Positions 40,608 through 49,549 of a stretch of DNA of 64,000 nt are shown here, in pieces; position 1 is the first letter of the stretch, and every line of letters begins with the position of its first letter. The translations under genes were made by a program, and so were the position numbers. Source of the stretch: Oscillospiraceae bacterium (GTDB lineage Bacteria; Bacillota; Clostridia; Oscillospirales; Ruminococcaceae); assembly GCA_022800935.1 (NCBI GenBank), contig JAAWRH010000019.1, positions 1-64,000 of the forward strand. Direction: 5' to 3'. Below the pieces are notes generated by a model. That model was given only the letters and a program-made list of their open reading frames with translations, did not search any database and was not told the DNA's origin.

Positions 40608-41969
40608 TTATTTTTTATACTGAATGGAAACCGTGCCGTCCTCACAGTATGTCACGGCGTCGATATCCAGCGCCAGACTGTCGATAAAGCTCAAAAACTC
40701 CTGCTGGGACGTAAAGAGGGGCTTCGACTCCGCGATTACCTTTATCGCGTTCTCCCCCTCTCCCTCCAGCAGCTTGTACGCCATCAGGCAGAGGGCTTTG
40801 GCAGGGTTGACACAGGCCAGCTCCGGGTCCTCAATAAAGTAGTTGCTGCCGTGACCGGTTCCAACCGCCCCGGCGGCATACGGGTGGATTACCGGCATAA
40901 CAGCGGACAGGTCCCCCATGTCGGTGCTCCCCGTCCCCCAGTGGTCGTTGAGGTTCACCTGCTCAGCCGGAACAATCTGCTCCATCACCTCCTTGGCAAT
41001 CAATCGGAGGTTTTCGTCGTTGTTCAGCGGGAAATATCCGGGCCGGTCCCCCAGGTGGACATTTGCGCCGAACGCCGCGGCAGAGGCGGCCAGGGCGCGG
41101 TTGATCCGCTCGTTGGCCGCCTTGATGGCGCTGATGCTGGCCCCCCGCACATAGCTTTCTATCCTGACCAAGTGGGGAATGGCGTTGACCGCCTGACCGC
41201 CCTCGGTGATGATGGGATGAAAGCGGATGTGCTCGTCGTCCCTGAAGGTCTCCCGCAGGGCGTTCACCGCCTGGATACCGGCGGTGGCGGCGTACAGGGC
41301 GTTGATGCCGTTCTGGGGCGCGCCGCCTGCGTGGGCCGCCACTCCGGTGTAATCTATGTTCTTTACCAGGCAGCCGTTGCCGCCCTTGGAAATGCCGAAA
41401 GCATGGCCGTCCTTCATGGCGCTGGTGTGAATCATCATGCTGATGTCCACGTTTTCAAAGAATCCCCTGGACATAAACTCTACCTTTCCGCCCAGGTAGC
41501 GGATCACACCCTTTTTCCGCAGCTCCTCCCGATAGCCGATTTCCAGCAGCTCCTCCGCCGGAACGGCCATCAGACGGATTCTTCCGCACATGCCGTCCAG
41601 GGCCCCCGGCTCCTTCAGGGCCGCGGCAACGCCGGCCAGGGTGGCGCACTGGGCGTTGTGGCCGCAGGCATGGACCGCGCCGGTTTCGGCGTTGGCGTCC
41701 GGGTGGGTGGAGCAGAGAAGGGAGTCCAGCTCCCCTAAAATACACACTGTGGGGCCGGGGCGGCCGGTGTCCAGGTCGGCGTAAAATCCGGGGACATTTC
41801 CCGCCTCGGTCAGGGAATACCCCAGGTTCTGGAAAATTTCCTTCATATAGGCGTTGGCGGTCCACTCACGGAAGCCGGTTTCAGGGTGTTCCCAGATGTA
41901 GCGTTCGGTTTTCAGGATTAGGTCGCGGTTTTTGTCCACGTTGGCCTTGATTTTGGCAATACGGTCCAT
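40608..41969 (-). CDS. M20-family amidohydrolase (AbgB-like)
   Basis: 453 aa. Metal ligands: VHACGHNAQCATLAG, AVPAEELLEIG, HAGGAPQNGINAL, MIHTSAMKDGHAF, and AVGTGHGSNYF. The arrangement with a long insertion matches p-aminobenzoyl-glutamate hydrolase subunit B-type M20D peptidases. The substrate is not determined. ATG 41969 with AGAGAGGAG; the frame back to 42044 covers the promoter. Confidence 0.87.
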   Translation of the reverse strand: MDRIAKIKANVDKNRDLILKTERYIWEHPETGFREWTANAYMKEIFQNLGYSLTEAGNVPGFYADLDTGRPGPTVCILGELDSLLCSTHPDANAETGAVHACGHNAQCATLAGVAAALKEPGALDGMCGRIRLMAVPAEELLEIGYREELRKKGVIRYLGGKVEFMSRGFFENVDISMMIHTSAMKDGHAFGISKGGNGCLVKNIDYTGVAAHAGGAPQNGINALYAATAGIQAVNALRETFRDDEHIRFHPIITEGGQAVNAIPHLVRIESYVRGASISAIKAANERINRALAASAAAFGANVHLGDRPGYFPLNNDENLRLIAKEVMEQIVPAEQVNLNDHWGTGSTDMGDLSAVMPVIHPYAAGAVGTGHGSNYFIEDPELACVNPAKALCLMAYKLLEGEGENAIKVIAESKPLFTSQQEFLSFIDSLALDIDAVTYCEDGTVSIQYKK

Positions 41970-42015
41970 GAAAAAGCTCCTCTCTGCACTGTCATAAAAA
42001 ACGTTGTCCTTTATC

Positions 42016-42044
42016 AGTATATAATTGCGCGATAGTATTGTCAA
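42016..42044 (-). promoter_or_regulatory. Promoter of the M20 peptidase gene
   Basis: Minus strand consensus TTGACA (42044-42039), 17-bp spacer, TATACT (42021-42016). Confidence 0.85.
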
Positions 42045-42071
42045 GAAAAAGACCTAAATCAAAGCATCAGG

Positions 42072-42866
42072 CTAATCCCCCTGTTCGTCCCCCTTTACAG
42101 CAATCACCCCCAGCCGAAGAAAAATCGGGAACAGATAGCTTGCCCCAAAGGTCCCTAACTTTTTGGGCCCGATAATCTCATTGCCGCCCCGCTGGAGCTC
42201 CATCGCCTTGTGGAAAGTCACCAGAATGGTCGCCCTGGTGATGGATTTGTCCTTGCGGCTGACGAACATCTCGTGCCCCCGGATGGAATAGGTGAAGGTC
42301 AGGTTTTTTGCCGTGGAAAAGGGATAATCTTCAAACAGAACCACCGTCTCCCAGAGCAGATGGTCGAATATCTCCGGAACCCGCTCCCACGCCGGGTCCC
42401 GCTGGAGGGACCAAAATTCCCGCTTCAGCCGCTCCACCGCCTTTGCGCGGCGCTGGGGGAGCTGGAGCCCCTCCGAAAGCTCCAGCTCCTCCGAAAGCTG
42501 CTCCATCTGCCGCTGGGCAATGGCGTCCCTGCTGAGCTTGGTGTAGGGCAGGTAGGAATGAATGGAGGAAACGCTCCACCCCGTCCGCTCGTGTATCTCC
42601 CTCACGCTCTTCCCCGCCTCCCACAGGGCGAGTATCTCCCGGCTGGCGGAATTTTCATAGACCCCCGCCGTAATCAGCATCTTGCGGACTTTTACGGGGG
42701 TCGTGTTCAGCTGCTCGGCAATTCCCGCCAGGGAAACGCGGGGGGCGATCTCCTTCTGCTGCCGGTAAAGCTCAGTCACCTGTTCTATCAGCTCCCGACG
42801 GACGGCATCCCGGTGAATCAGGTCGCCGCTGTCACGGTCAGTGCTTTTGCTTTTGGCCTCCGCCAT
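42072..42866 (-). CDS. Helix-turn-helix domain protein of unknown role
   Basis: 264 aa. Two HTH-like segments: VSLAGIAEQLNTTPVKVRKMLI and ALWEAGKSVREIHERTGWSVSS, resembling sigma-like/resolvase HTHs. The rest (about 110-264) is a mixed domain with WSLQRDPAWERVPEIFDHLL and SRKDKSITRATILVTFHKAM, unrecognised. ATG 42866 has AAGGAGGAG upstream. I recall similar proteins in Oscillospiraceae, function unknown. Confidence 0.65.
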   Translation of the reverse strand: MAEAKSKSTDRDSGDLIHRDAVRRELIEQVTELYRQQKEIAPRVSLAGIAEQLNTTPVKVRKMLITAGVYENSASREILALWEAGKSVREIHERTGWSVSSIHSYLPYTKLSRDAIAQRQMEQLSEELELSEGLQLPQRRAKAVERLKREFWSLQRDPAWERVPEIFDHLLWETVVLFEDYPFSTAKNLTFTYSIRGHEMFVSRKDKSITRATILVTFHKAMELQRGGNEIIGPKKLGTFGASYLFPIFLRLGVIAVKGDEQGD

Positions 42867-42937
42867 GGCTTCTCCTCCTTTGGAAGGGCTGACGACCCGT
42901 GGACGGTCGAAAACCATCGACTCGATTTGCTTCCATT

Positions 42938-42966
42938 ATCATACATGGTTTCCCTGGGATTGTAAA
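42938..42966 (-). promoter_or_regulatory. Promoter of the HTH protein gene
   Basis: Minus strand TTTACA (42966-42961), 17-bp spacer, TATGAT (42943-42938). Confidence 0.65.
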
Positions 42967-43001
42967 TAGTTTTTTTCAAATACAGGACGTCTAAAACCGG
43001 T

Positions 43002-43901
43002 TCACTCCCCCTTCTTCTCCCGCTCTCCAACCCCCAGTTCTCCCTGGAAGGTCTTTCGATAAGCCAGCGGAGGAGTTCCCATATACTGCTTGAATACCTT
43101 TCCGAAGTGCGTGCCGCTTTCAAAGCCGGTTTCCTCCGCAATCTCGGTGATGCTGCTCCGGGTGGTCAGCAGCAGCTCCCGCGCGCGCATTACCCGGCTG
43201 GTGTTGATGTATTCCGCCAGCGTGAAGCCCGTCGCCTGCTTAAAAGTCCGGCACAGGTGGTATTTGCTGATGTAAAACCGCTCCGCTATTTTGTCCAAGC
43301 TCAGCTTCTGGTTGGAGTGTGCGGCCAGATAGTCGGCAATCTCCAGCATCCTGGTGTTTTTCGCGGTCACCCGCTCGGCGGACGCCTCCTGGGACATTCT
43401 CCGGATGATAAAGGCCAGCAGCTGGGCCATGATGCACCGCACCATGGCCTCGTACCCATACTGCCGCTCCTTCATCTCCCGCATGATGCCGTATATCCAG
43501 CTCCGCACCTGGGACTGCTCCTCCTGCCCCAGCCGCAGGACGCCGAATACGCCCCGCAGCGCCTCCTCTGGGCCGCTCCTGCCGAACAGCTCTCTCATGC
43601 TGGCCAGCATGGGCTGATACACCTCCAGGATGATCCTCTCGTGATTCGGACTCCCGCCGCCCACCGAATAGGCCCGATGCACAATGTTGGAGGAAAGCAC
43701 CACCATATCTCCAGGGCGAATGTGGTAGGTTCGGTCCCGAATAAAATAGATGCGCTCCCCCGCGGTCAGATAATAAATTTCCAGGTGATTGTGAAAATGG
43801 TTCTTGGCGCGGGGCGCGTCTCCCCGCCGGATGATGTGCTCCACAAGCAGCGAATTTACCTGATCCCGGAATAAAATATCATATAAATTGTTCTGTGCCA
43901 A
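43002..43901 (-). CDS. AraC-family regulator with N-terminal cupin sensor
   Basis: 299 aa. Cupin-like beta-barrel in the first half (HFHNHLEIYYLTAGERIYF, YHIRPGDMVVLSSN, HRAY), HTH pair in the last ~100 residues (LSLDKIAERFYISKYHLCRT and ITEIAEETGFESGTHFGKVF, ending GTPPLAYRK). It is transcribed divergently from a sugar ABC importer, so it probably senses the sugar and activates that operon. Confidence 0.9.
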   Translation of the reverse strand: MAQNNLYDILFRDQVNSLLVEHIIRRGDAPRAKNHFHNHLEIYYLTAGERIYFIRDRTYHIRPGDMVVLSSNIVHRAYSVGGGSPNHERIILEVYQPMLASMRELFGRSGPEEALRGVFGVLRLGQEEQSQVRSWIYGIMREMKERQYGYEAMVRCIMAQLLAFIIRRMSQEASAERVTAKNTRMLEIADYLAAHSNQKLSLDKIAERFYISKYHLCRTFKQATGFTLAEYINTSRVMRARELLLTTRSSITEIAEETGFESGTHFGKVFKQYMGTPPLAYRKTFQGELGVGEREKKGE

Positions 43902-43983
43902 CAGCGCCCTCTCCGTTTCTTTGTGCAGAAATTCGACCTTCCCGCTTTATTTTTTGTACAGGTTTCCATTGCATTACAGCAAC

Positions 43984-44012
43984 ATTATACCAAAAAAGCG
44001 CAATTAAAGCAA
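43984..44012 (-). promoter_or_regulatory. Promoter of the AraC regulator gene
   Basis: Minus strand TTGCTT (44012-44007), 17-bp spacer ending TGG, TATAAT (43989-43984). Confidence 0.65.
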
Positions 44013-44043
44013 GATATATCGAGATTTCTGTTTTCAGCATCGG

Positions 44044-44049
44044 TATAAT
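44044..44049 (+). promoter_or_regulatory. -10 box of the sugar ABC operon (activator-dependent?)
   Basis: TATAAT preceded by GG, 32 bp from the divergent AraC promoter. No recognisable -35, which fits AraC-dependent activation. A ~130-nt leader follows. Confidence 0.5.
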
Positions 44050-44178
44050 AGAATGTGGATATGGTTCTTCCGCAGGAACGGTCCTCTAAAAGGGAGGGAC
44101 GGCTGTGCCATGTCCCGAAGCTTCAGGCTGTTTCGGTTTCCTTCGCCGGAACAGCAGAAACGAAAGGAGTTTTTTACT

Positions 44179-45561
44179 ATGAGAAAAGCACTTACCGCCA
44201 TTATGGCGGCGGCGATGGTTCTGTCCATGGCCGCATGTAACTCTACTCCCAGCTCTTCCAGCCAGGCGGCTGGCGGAAACAACAGCGGCAGCACTGACTC
44301 TAAGGCAGACGTTGCGGCGGTTGGAGACACCAAGGCTGAAATGCGCATGATCTGGTGGGGCTCCCAGACCCGTCACGATTATACCCAGGCCGCTATCAAG
44401 GTGTTTGAGAACAAGTACCCCAACATCACCATCACCCCTGAGTTCCTTTCCTGGGATGGCTACTGGGAGAGATGCGCCGCCATGGGCGCCTCCAAGAGCC
44501 TCCCCGACCTGATGCAGCAGGACTACAAATACATCACCGCCTATGCCCGCAACAATCAGCTGGTTGACCTTCAGCCCTATGTTGACAGCGGTATTCTCGA
44601 CCTCTCCGACGTGGCTGAAAGCGCCTATACCCCCGGCATCGTTGACGACAAGCTGGTGGCAATCAATTTGGGCATGAACACCTACTGTGTCCTTATCGAC
44701 AAAGAGATGTTTGAGAAGGCCGGCATCGAGCTGCCCACGGACACCTGGACGATTGCCGATTACGAAGAAATCTGCCAGAAGCTCCTGGACAAGAAGGACG
44801 AGCTGGGCATCAAGTTCCCCGACTCTGTCGGCGGCTTTGAGGTTGAAACCCTCTGCTACGCCCTCCGCGAAAAGGACCTGTTCATGTACAACCAGGACGG
44901 TTCCGAAAGCTTCGGCTGGGAGAAAGAGCAGGGCAAGCAGATCATCCTCGACCACATGAAACGGGAAAAAGAATGGCAGGATAAAGGCTTCATCGCCCCC
45001 TCCGCCGTCCGCACCGAGCAGAACGGCACCAGCGTAGAGAGCAACGCCCTGGTCCGCGGCGAAAGCGCAATGTTCAGCTATATCTGGTCCAACCAGGCTA
45101 AGGCTGTCACCACCGCGGCGGGCAAAAACTACTACATGGTAGCTTATCCCAACGAGACCGAGAAGAAGATGCAGTATATCAAGCCCTCCCAGTTCCTGTC
45201 CGTCACCTCTGACTCCAAGTTCCCGGAGCAGGCGGCCCTGTTCATCAGCGAGTTCACCAACAACATCGACATGAACAAGGAGCTGAAGGCAGAGCGCGGC
45301 GTGCCGATTGCCGCTAAGGTCCGTGAGGCCCTGGGCGCCGAATACGATCCTGACTCCATCGACAAGCAGGTATTTGACTATGTCGGCCGCATGTCTGAAA
45401 TCGCCAACAGCATCTGGAAGCCCGAACCCTCTGCTCTGAGCGCAATCAACACCCTGCGCCAGAACATGCTGGTGAGCATCCTTGAAGGCGGCGATCCTGA
45501 CACCGAGTTTGAAAACTTCTATACCCTGGCAATGGACGAGTTTGCCGCGGCAGAGGGCTGA
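44179..45561 (+). CDS. Sugar ABC transporter substrate-binding lipoprotein
   Basis: 460 aa. Signal peptide with lipobox SMAAC (Cys20), Ser/Gly-rich spacer, then family-1 solute-binding blocks: MIWWGSQTRHDYTQAAIKVF, LVDLQPYVDSGILDLSD, NTYCVLIDKEMFEKAGIELP. Oligosaccharide-type binding protein (CUT1). The start at 44179 has AAAGGAG. First gene of a binding protein-permease-permease operon; the ATPase is elsewhere, probably a shared MsmK-like protein. Confidence 0.93.
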   Translation: MRKALTAIMAAAMVLSMAACNSTPSSSSQAAGGNNSGSTDSKADVAAVGDTKAEMRMIWWGSQTRHDYTQAAIKVFENKYPNITITPEFLSWDGYWERCAAMGASKSLPDLMQQDYKYITAYARNNQLVDLQPYVDSGILDLSDVAESAYTPGIVDDKLVAINLGMNTYCVLIDKEMFEKAGIELPTDTWTIADYEEICQKLLDKKDELGIKFPDSVGGFEVETLCYALREKDLFMYNQDGSESFGWEKEQGKQIILDHMKREKEWQDKGFIAPSAVRTEQNGTSVESNALVRGESAMFSYIWSNQAKAVTTAAGKNYYMVAYPNETEKKMQYIKPSQFLSVTSDSKFPEQAALFISEFTNNIDMNKELKAERGVPIAAKVREALGAEYDPDSIDKQVFDYVGRMSEIANSIWKPEPSALSAINTLRQNMLVSILEGGDPDTEFENFYTLAMDEFAAAEG

Positions 45562-45614
45562 TTTCCACACTTAAGGCCATAACCAATACTCTCTTGCCCT
45601 GACGGAAATATGTC

Positions 45615-45649
45615 GGCGGGATGCGGGAGCTGACCGTATCCCGCCTTTT
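45615..45649 (+). terminator. Intra-operon hairpin after the binding-protein gene
   Basis: Perfect stem GGCGGGAT/ATCCCGCC followed by TTTTCC. Such hairpins typically give higher expression of the binding protein than of the permeases. Confidence 0.6.
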
Positions 45650-45737
45650 CCGTACCTTTTTGGGAAAATCCTTCCCCTGCGTGCGAACCGGGCGCGGCAA
45701 ACCGCCGGCAATCTTTATGAAAAGGAGGCAAACCCAT

Positions 45738-46682
45738 ATGTCGCAGTCTTCCACATCATCCAAAAAAAGCGGCCAGTCCAAATTCTCACGGTTTCTCTAC
45801 AATGACAATACGGTCGGCTACTTTTTTATCGGCTTATTTGTAATCGGTTTTCTGGTTTTCACCGTATATCCCCTGTTTATGTCCCTGTATTATTCCATGA
45901 CGAAATACGACGGACTGAGCGCGCCCCAATGGATTGGACTGAGAAACTATATTCGTATGTTTACCACCGATATCCGGTATAAAAAATCCCTGCTCACCAC
46001 CTTTATCTATGTGTTTACCTCCGTTCCCCTCCGTTTGATTTTCGCGCTGATTGTGGCGATGATGTTCAAGCGCGGCGGGCGCGTGGTGGCGGCTTACCGG
46101 ACCCTGTTCTATCTGCCCTCCGTTATTGGCGGCTCGGTGGCCGTTGCGGTTATCTGGCGGCAGCTTTGGGGCTATGGCGGCATCATCAACAAGGCATTCA
46201 ACGCCCTGGGACTGATTGAGGGGGACTTCTCCTTCATCGCTTCCAGCAGCACCGCCCTCTCCACCGTTGTGGTGCTGGCGGTCTGGCAGTTCGGCTCCCC
46301 CATGCTTGTCTTCCTTGCGGGACTGAAGGACATCCCGACAAGCTACTATGAGGCCGCGGAGGTTGACGGCGCCAACAAGTGGCAGCAATTCTGGAAGATA
46401 ACCCTGCCCTGCCTCAGCCCTGTCATCTTCTTCAACCTGATCAACCAGATGATTTCCGGCTTTATGGCCTTTACCCAGGCGTATATCGTTACCAGGGGCG
46501 GCCCCAACGACGCCACCAACCTGTATGTGGTGTATCTGTTTGAACGCTCCTTCACCTCCCGCCAGATGGGATACGGCTCCGCCATGGCGTGGGTGCTGAT
46601 TGTGATTGTGGGCATTATGACGGCCATCCTCTTCAACACCCAGCACAAATGGGTATTCTATGAAAGCAAAGGAGGTAAATAA
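45738..46682 (+). CDS. Sugar ABC transporter permease 1 (MalF/UgpA-like)
   Basis: 314 aa with about six membrane helices (FFIGLFVIGFLVFTVYPLFM first). EAA loop YEAAEVDGANKWQQFWKITL at the ATPase contact. Start 45738 behind AAAGGAGG. CUT1-type permease partner of the next gene. Confidence 0.93.
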   Translation: MSQSSTSSKKSGQSKFSRFLYNDNTVGYFFIGLFVIGFLVFTVYPLFMSLYYSMTKYDGLSAPQWIGLRNYIRMFTTDIRYKKSLLTTFIYVFTSVPLRLIFALIVAMMFKRGGRVVAAYRTLFYLPSVIGGSVAVAVIWRQLWGYGGIINKAFNALGLIEGDFSFIASSSTALSTVVVLAVWQFGSPMLVFLAGLKDIPTSYYEAAEVDGANKWQQFWKITLPCLSPVIFFNLINQMISGFMAFTQAYIVTRGGPNDATNLYVVYLFERSFTSRQMGYGSAMAWVLIVIVGIMTAILFNTQHKWVFYESKGGK

Positions 46683-46684
46683 TC

Positions 46685-47542
46685 ATGGCGGCTCTCAACT
46701 ACACCCAGAGAAAAAAGCTCGGCAGAGGCATCTTTCATGTTGTAGTCATCTTCCTCTGCTTTCTCATGACCTATCCCCTGCTCTACATGGTTTTCTCCTC
46801 CTTTAAGACGGCCCAGGATATCTTCCAGCGGCCCAACGCCCTGTTCCCCCAGGAGTTCACCCTGCAAAACTTTCCCAACGGCTGGCGGGGCTTTGGCGGA
46901 TACACCTTCTCCACCTTCTTTGGGAACTCCATCTTTGTCACCTTCTTTGCGGTAGTGGGGCAGATTGCCTCCTCGGCCATGGTGGCCTACGGCTTTGCGA
47001 GATGTAATTTTAAAGGCCGTTCCATCTGGCTGGCTATCATGATTGTCACCATGATGATGCCTGCGCAGATACTGATTATCCCCCAGTACATCATGTTCAA
47101 CAACTTCGGCTGGGTCGATACCTTCCTGCCGATGATTGTCCCCGGATACTTCGGTTATCCCTTCTTCATCTTCCTGATTTATCAGTTCATGCAGGGAATC
47201 CCCAGGGACCTGGACGAGGCGGCCTTTATCGACGGCTGCTCCAAATACGGCATCTTCACCAAGATCATCCTTCCGCTGATTAAGCCTGCCCTTATCACCG
47301 CCATGATCTTCGCCATCTACTGGAAGTGGGACGACTTCTTCAGCCCCATGATCTACCTGAGCTCGGTCAAAAAGTACACCATCTCCATTGCGCTGAAGAT
47401 GTTCACCGACCCCTCCTCCGTCTCCGACTGGGGCGCGGCCTACGCCATGGCAACCCTGTCTGTTCTGCCCGTCATCATCATTTTCTTCTGCTTCCAGAAG
47501 TATCTGGTGGAGGGCATCAGCACCACCGGTATGAAGGGATAA
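46685..47542 (+). CDS. Sugar ABC transporter permease 2 (MalG/UgpE-like)
   Basis: 285 aa, six helices, EAA loop DEAAFIDGCSKYGIFTKIIL, and LQNFPNGWRGF in the first periplasmic-type loop as in CUT1 permeases. Only 2 bp from permease 1; AAAGGAGG precedes the ATG. Confidence 0.93.
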   Translation: MAALNYTQRKKLGRGIFHVVVIFLCFLMTYPLLYMVFSSFKTAQDIFQRPNALFPQEFTLQNFPNGWRGFGGYTFSTFFGNSIFVTFFAVVGQIASSAMVAYGFARCNFKGRSIWLAIMIVTMMMPAQILIIPQYIMFNNFGWVDTFLPMIVPGYFGYPFFIFLIYQFMQGIPRDLDEAAFIDGCSKYGIFTKIILPLIKPALITAMIFAIYWKWDDFFSPMIYLSSVKKYTISIALKMFTDPSSVSDWGAAYAMATLSVLPVIIIFFCFQKYLVEGISTTGMKG

Positions 47543-47572
47543 TTCCCTGGTAACTTTGTAACGATCCGTATC

Positions 47573-47613
47573 AAGGGCTGTGAGGCGTGTCCGGCGCTCT
47601 CACAGCCTTTTTT
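47573..47613 (+). terminator. Terminator of the sugar ABC operon
   Basis: Stem AAGGGCTGTGAG/CTCACAGCCTT then TTTTTT, 31 bp after the last permease. Confidence 0.85.
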
Positions 47614-47716
47614 GCTCAATCAAAAAAAGATGGACGTTTCAGGGGATTTATGCTAAAATAAAGGCGAAAGCACTTCCTCAAGCTGCTGAAAAACCGAAAA
47701 CAGGAGTCAATCATCC

Positions 47717-48688
47717 ATGCGTGAATTCATCATAGGCCCCAACGACAGCGGTCAGCGGGCGGATAAATTCCTGACCAAGGCAGTCCCGTCCCTTCCAAGG
47801 CCCCTTCTCTACAAATACCTCCGCATGAAGCGCATCAAATGTAACGGAAAACGCTGTGAGATATCCACCCAGCTCCAGGAGGGGGATGTGATACAGCTTT
47901 ATATCAACGACGAATTCTTCCTGAATGCGGACGACCGCCACGCCTTTCTGGCCGCGCCGTCCAGCCTGGGTATTCTCTATGAGGACGAGAACCTCCTCCT
48001 GCTGACCAAGCCCGCCGGACTGGTGGTCCACGAGGACAGCGGCAACTCCGCCGACACGCTGATCAACCGTGTCCAGCGGTATCTCTTTGAAAAGGGCGAA
48101 TACGACCCCGAAAGGGAAAACAGCTTTGCCCCCGCCCTCTGCAACCGCATTGACCGCAACACCCAGGGGATTGTCATCGCCGCCAAAAATGCCGAGGCCC
48201 TCCGGATTCTCAACCAGAAGATCAAGGACCGGGAGCTGCACAAATACTACCTCTGCATTCTTCACGGCTCTCTGCCTAAAAAGCAGGACACCCTTTCCGC
48301 CTTTCTCCGCAAGGACAGCGCCGCTAATCGGGTGGAGATCTTTGACCGGATGCTCCCCGGCTGTAAAACCATCATCACTAAGTACCGAATATTACAGACG
48401 CGTGGGCGCTTCTCCCTGGCGGAGGTGGAGCTGATCACCGGCAGGACCCACCAGATACGGGCCCACTTCGCCCACATCGGCCATCCGCTGTTGGGGGACG
48501 GAAAATACGGCTTCCAGAAGGACAACCGGGGAACCGGCTTTTCCTCCCAGGCCCTGTGCGCCTACAAGCTCTCCTTTGACTTTTCCACCGGCGGAGGGAT
48601 TCTCCAATACCTCAACGGGAAGACATTTGAAATACGGGACATCCCCTTCCGGGACGACTTCCTCTCCGGAAAGCTTGATCGCCTTTAA
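47717..48688 (+). CDS. RluA-family pseudouridine synthase
   Basis: 323 aa. S4-like N terminus (QRADKFLTKAVPSLPRPLLY, KRIKCNGKRCEISTQLQEGD), catalytic NRIDRNTQGIVIAAKN with the nucleophile Asp (HRLDRxTSG in others), and GRTHQIRAHFAHIGHPLLGD. Probably modifies rRNA, but the site cannot be told. CAGGAG lies 12 nt before the ATG. Confidence 0.9.
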   Translation: MREFIIGPNDSGQRADKFLTKAVPSLPRPLLYKYLRMKRIKCNGKRCEISTQLQEGDVIQLYINDEFFLNADDRHAFLAAPSSLGILYEDENLLLLTKPAGLVVHEDSGNSADTLINRVQRYLFEKGEYDPERENSFAPALCNRIDRNTQGIVIAAKNAEALRILNQKIKDRELHKYYLCILHGSLPKKQDTLSAFLRKDSAANRVEIFDRMLPGCKTIITKYRILQTRGRFSLAEVELITGRTHQIRAHFAHIGHPLLGDGKYGFQKDNRGTGFSSQALCAYKLSFDFSTGGGILQYLNGKTFEIRDIPFRDDFLSGKLDRL

Positions 48689-48693
48689 GAACA

Positions 48694-48732
48694 AAGACGC
48701 CGCGCTGAATGCCAGCGCGGCGTCTCTTTTTT
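48694..48732 (+). terminator. Terminator of the RluA-family gene
   Basis: Perfect stem AAGACGCCGCGCTG/CAGCGCGGCGTCT (loop AATGC) followed by CTTTTTT. Confidence 0.88.
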
Positions 48733-48772
48733 GACAACCATCTTCCGGCCCGAATTTCAGGCAAGAATTCGA

Positions 48773-49312
48773 TTAGAACGCTTCAGGCTCCTTAGGCTCT
48801 TCGGGCGCTTCAGGTGCCTCAGAGACTTCAGGAGTCTCGACAGCTTCAGCTGTTTCCGGAGCTTCAGGGGCTTCCGGTACCTCAGATGCCTCGACAGTCT
48901 CAGACACTTCCGTCTCCTCCGCCTCATCCGTTTCCTCTGTCTTCGCCACGGGGCGCTCTACCTTTGCGCCGCACTTGGGACAGAAGCAGGCATCCACGGG
49001 AATCTCCATGCCGCAGCTCTGGCAGCAGGAAACCTTCCGCAGCTCCTTGACCTTCTCCTCCGCCTCCTGAATTTTGTCCAGGATGTAGTCGATCTCATCA
49101 ATGCAGACGTTGACGGCGCTGGTATCCTCCTCGTCAACCTTCATCATGTTGTAGATCATCGCGCCGAGCTTTTCGTGGGCCTTGGACAGCTCGCCCTTGT
49201 ACTGGACGACCTGCATCTTCATCCTGGTCAGCTCAACCATATCTCCCGCAATCCGGCCTGCGCTTTCGGCGGTATCCTTGATGCGGCTTTTCAGTGTTGC
49301 AAAATCAATCAT
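48773..49312 (-). CDS. Coiled-coil zinc-ribbon protein with acidic repeat tail
   Basis: 179 aa. N-terminal helices (FATLKSRIKDTAESAGRIAG onward, about 1-90) predicted coiled coil, then a four-Cys zinc ribbon CCQSCGMEIPVDACFCPKCG (about 96-115), and a ~60-residue Glu/Pro/Ala/Val tail with repeating EAPE/EVSE/ETVE units. Unnamed; such proteins are common in Clostridia. GGAGGAC precedes the ATG. Own promoter 85 bp upstream. Confidence 0.75.
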   Translation of the reverse strand: MIDFATLKSRIKDTAESAGRIAGDMVELTRMKMQVVQYKGELSKAHEKLGAMIYNMMKVDEEDTSAVNVCIDEIDYILDKIQEAEEKVKELRKVSCCQSCGMEIPVDACFCPKCGAKVERPVAKTEETDEAEETEVSETVEASEVPEAPEAPETAEAVETPEVSEAPEAPEEPKEPEAF

Positions 49313-49335
49313 TTTCCGTCCTCCATTCTTTCTTT

Positions 49336-49371
49336 CAGGGGCTTGCTGCTGAAATCAGCGGCAAACCCCTG
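49336..49371 (-). other. Strong hairpin in the leader of the zinc-ribbon gene
   Basis: CAGGGG/CCCCTG stem extended by TTGC/GCAA and GCTGA/TCAGC, 24 bp upstream of the start codon and within the presumed transcript. No T-run follows, so it is not a terminator. It could set mRNA stability or translation. Confidence 0.5.
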
Positions 49372-49397
49372 GCAGCCGACGTTTTCATCATGGATTC

Positions 49398-49426
49398 AGT
49401 ATACCCTTATCCACCTTGAAATTCAA
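49398..49426 (-). promoter_or_regulatory. Promoter of the zinc-ribbon gene
   Basis: Minus strand TTGAAT (49426-49421), 17-bp spacer, TATACT (49403-49398). Confidence 0.7.
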
Positions 49427-49549
49427 GCATTTTATCCTGAATTTTGCTGATAAACTTTCGTTTTTTTATAAACATTCTGTGAATTTCACAGAGCAGTCTG
49501 TTAATCAACATATTCCGCATGATGGCAGACAGCTCCAGACCTCCTGCCG

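Noticed and set aside
44086-45570. 494-codon minus-strand ORF opposite the sugar-binding lipoprotein
   Set aside because: Antisense shadow; the plus-strand gene has a signal peptide, ribosome site and family motifs.
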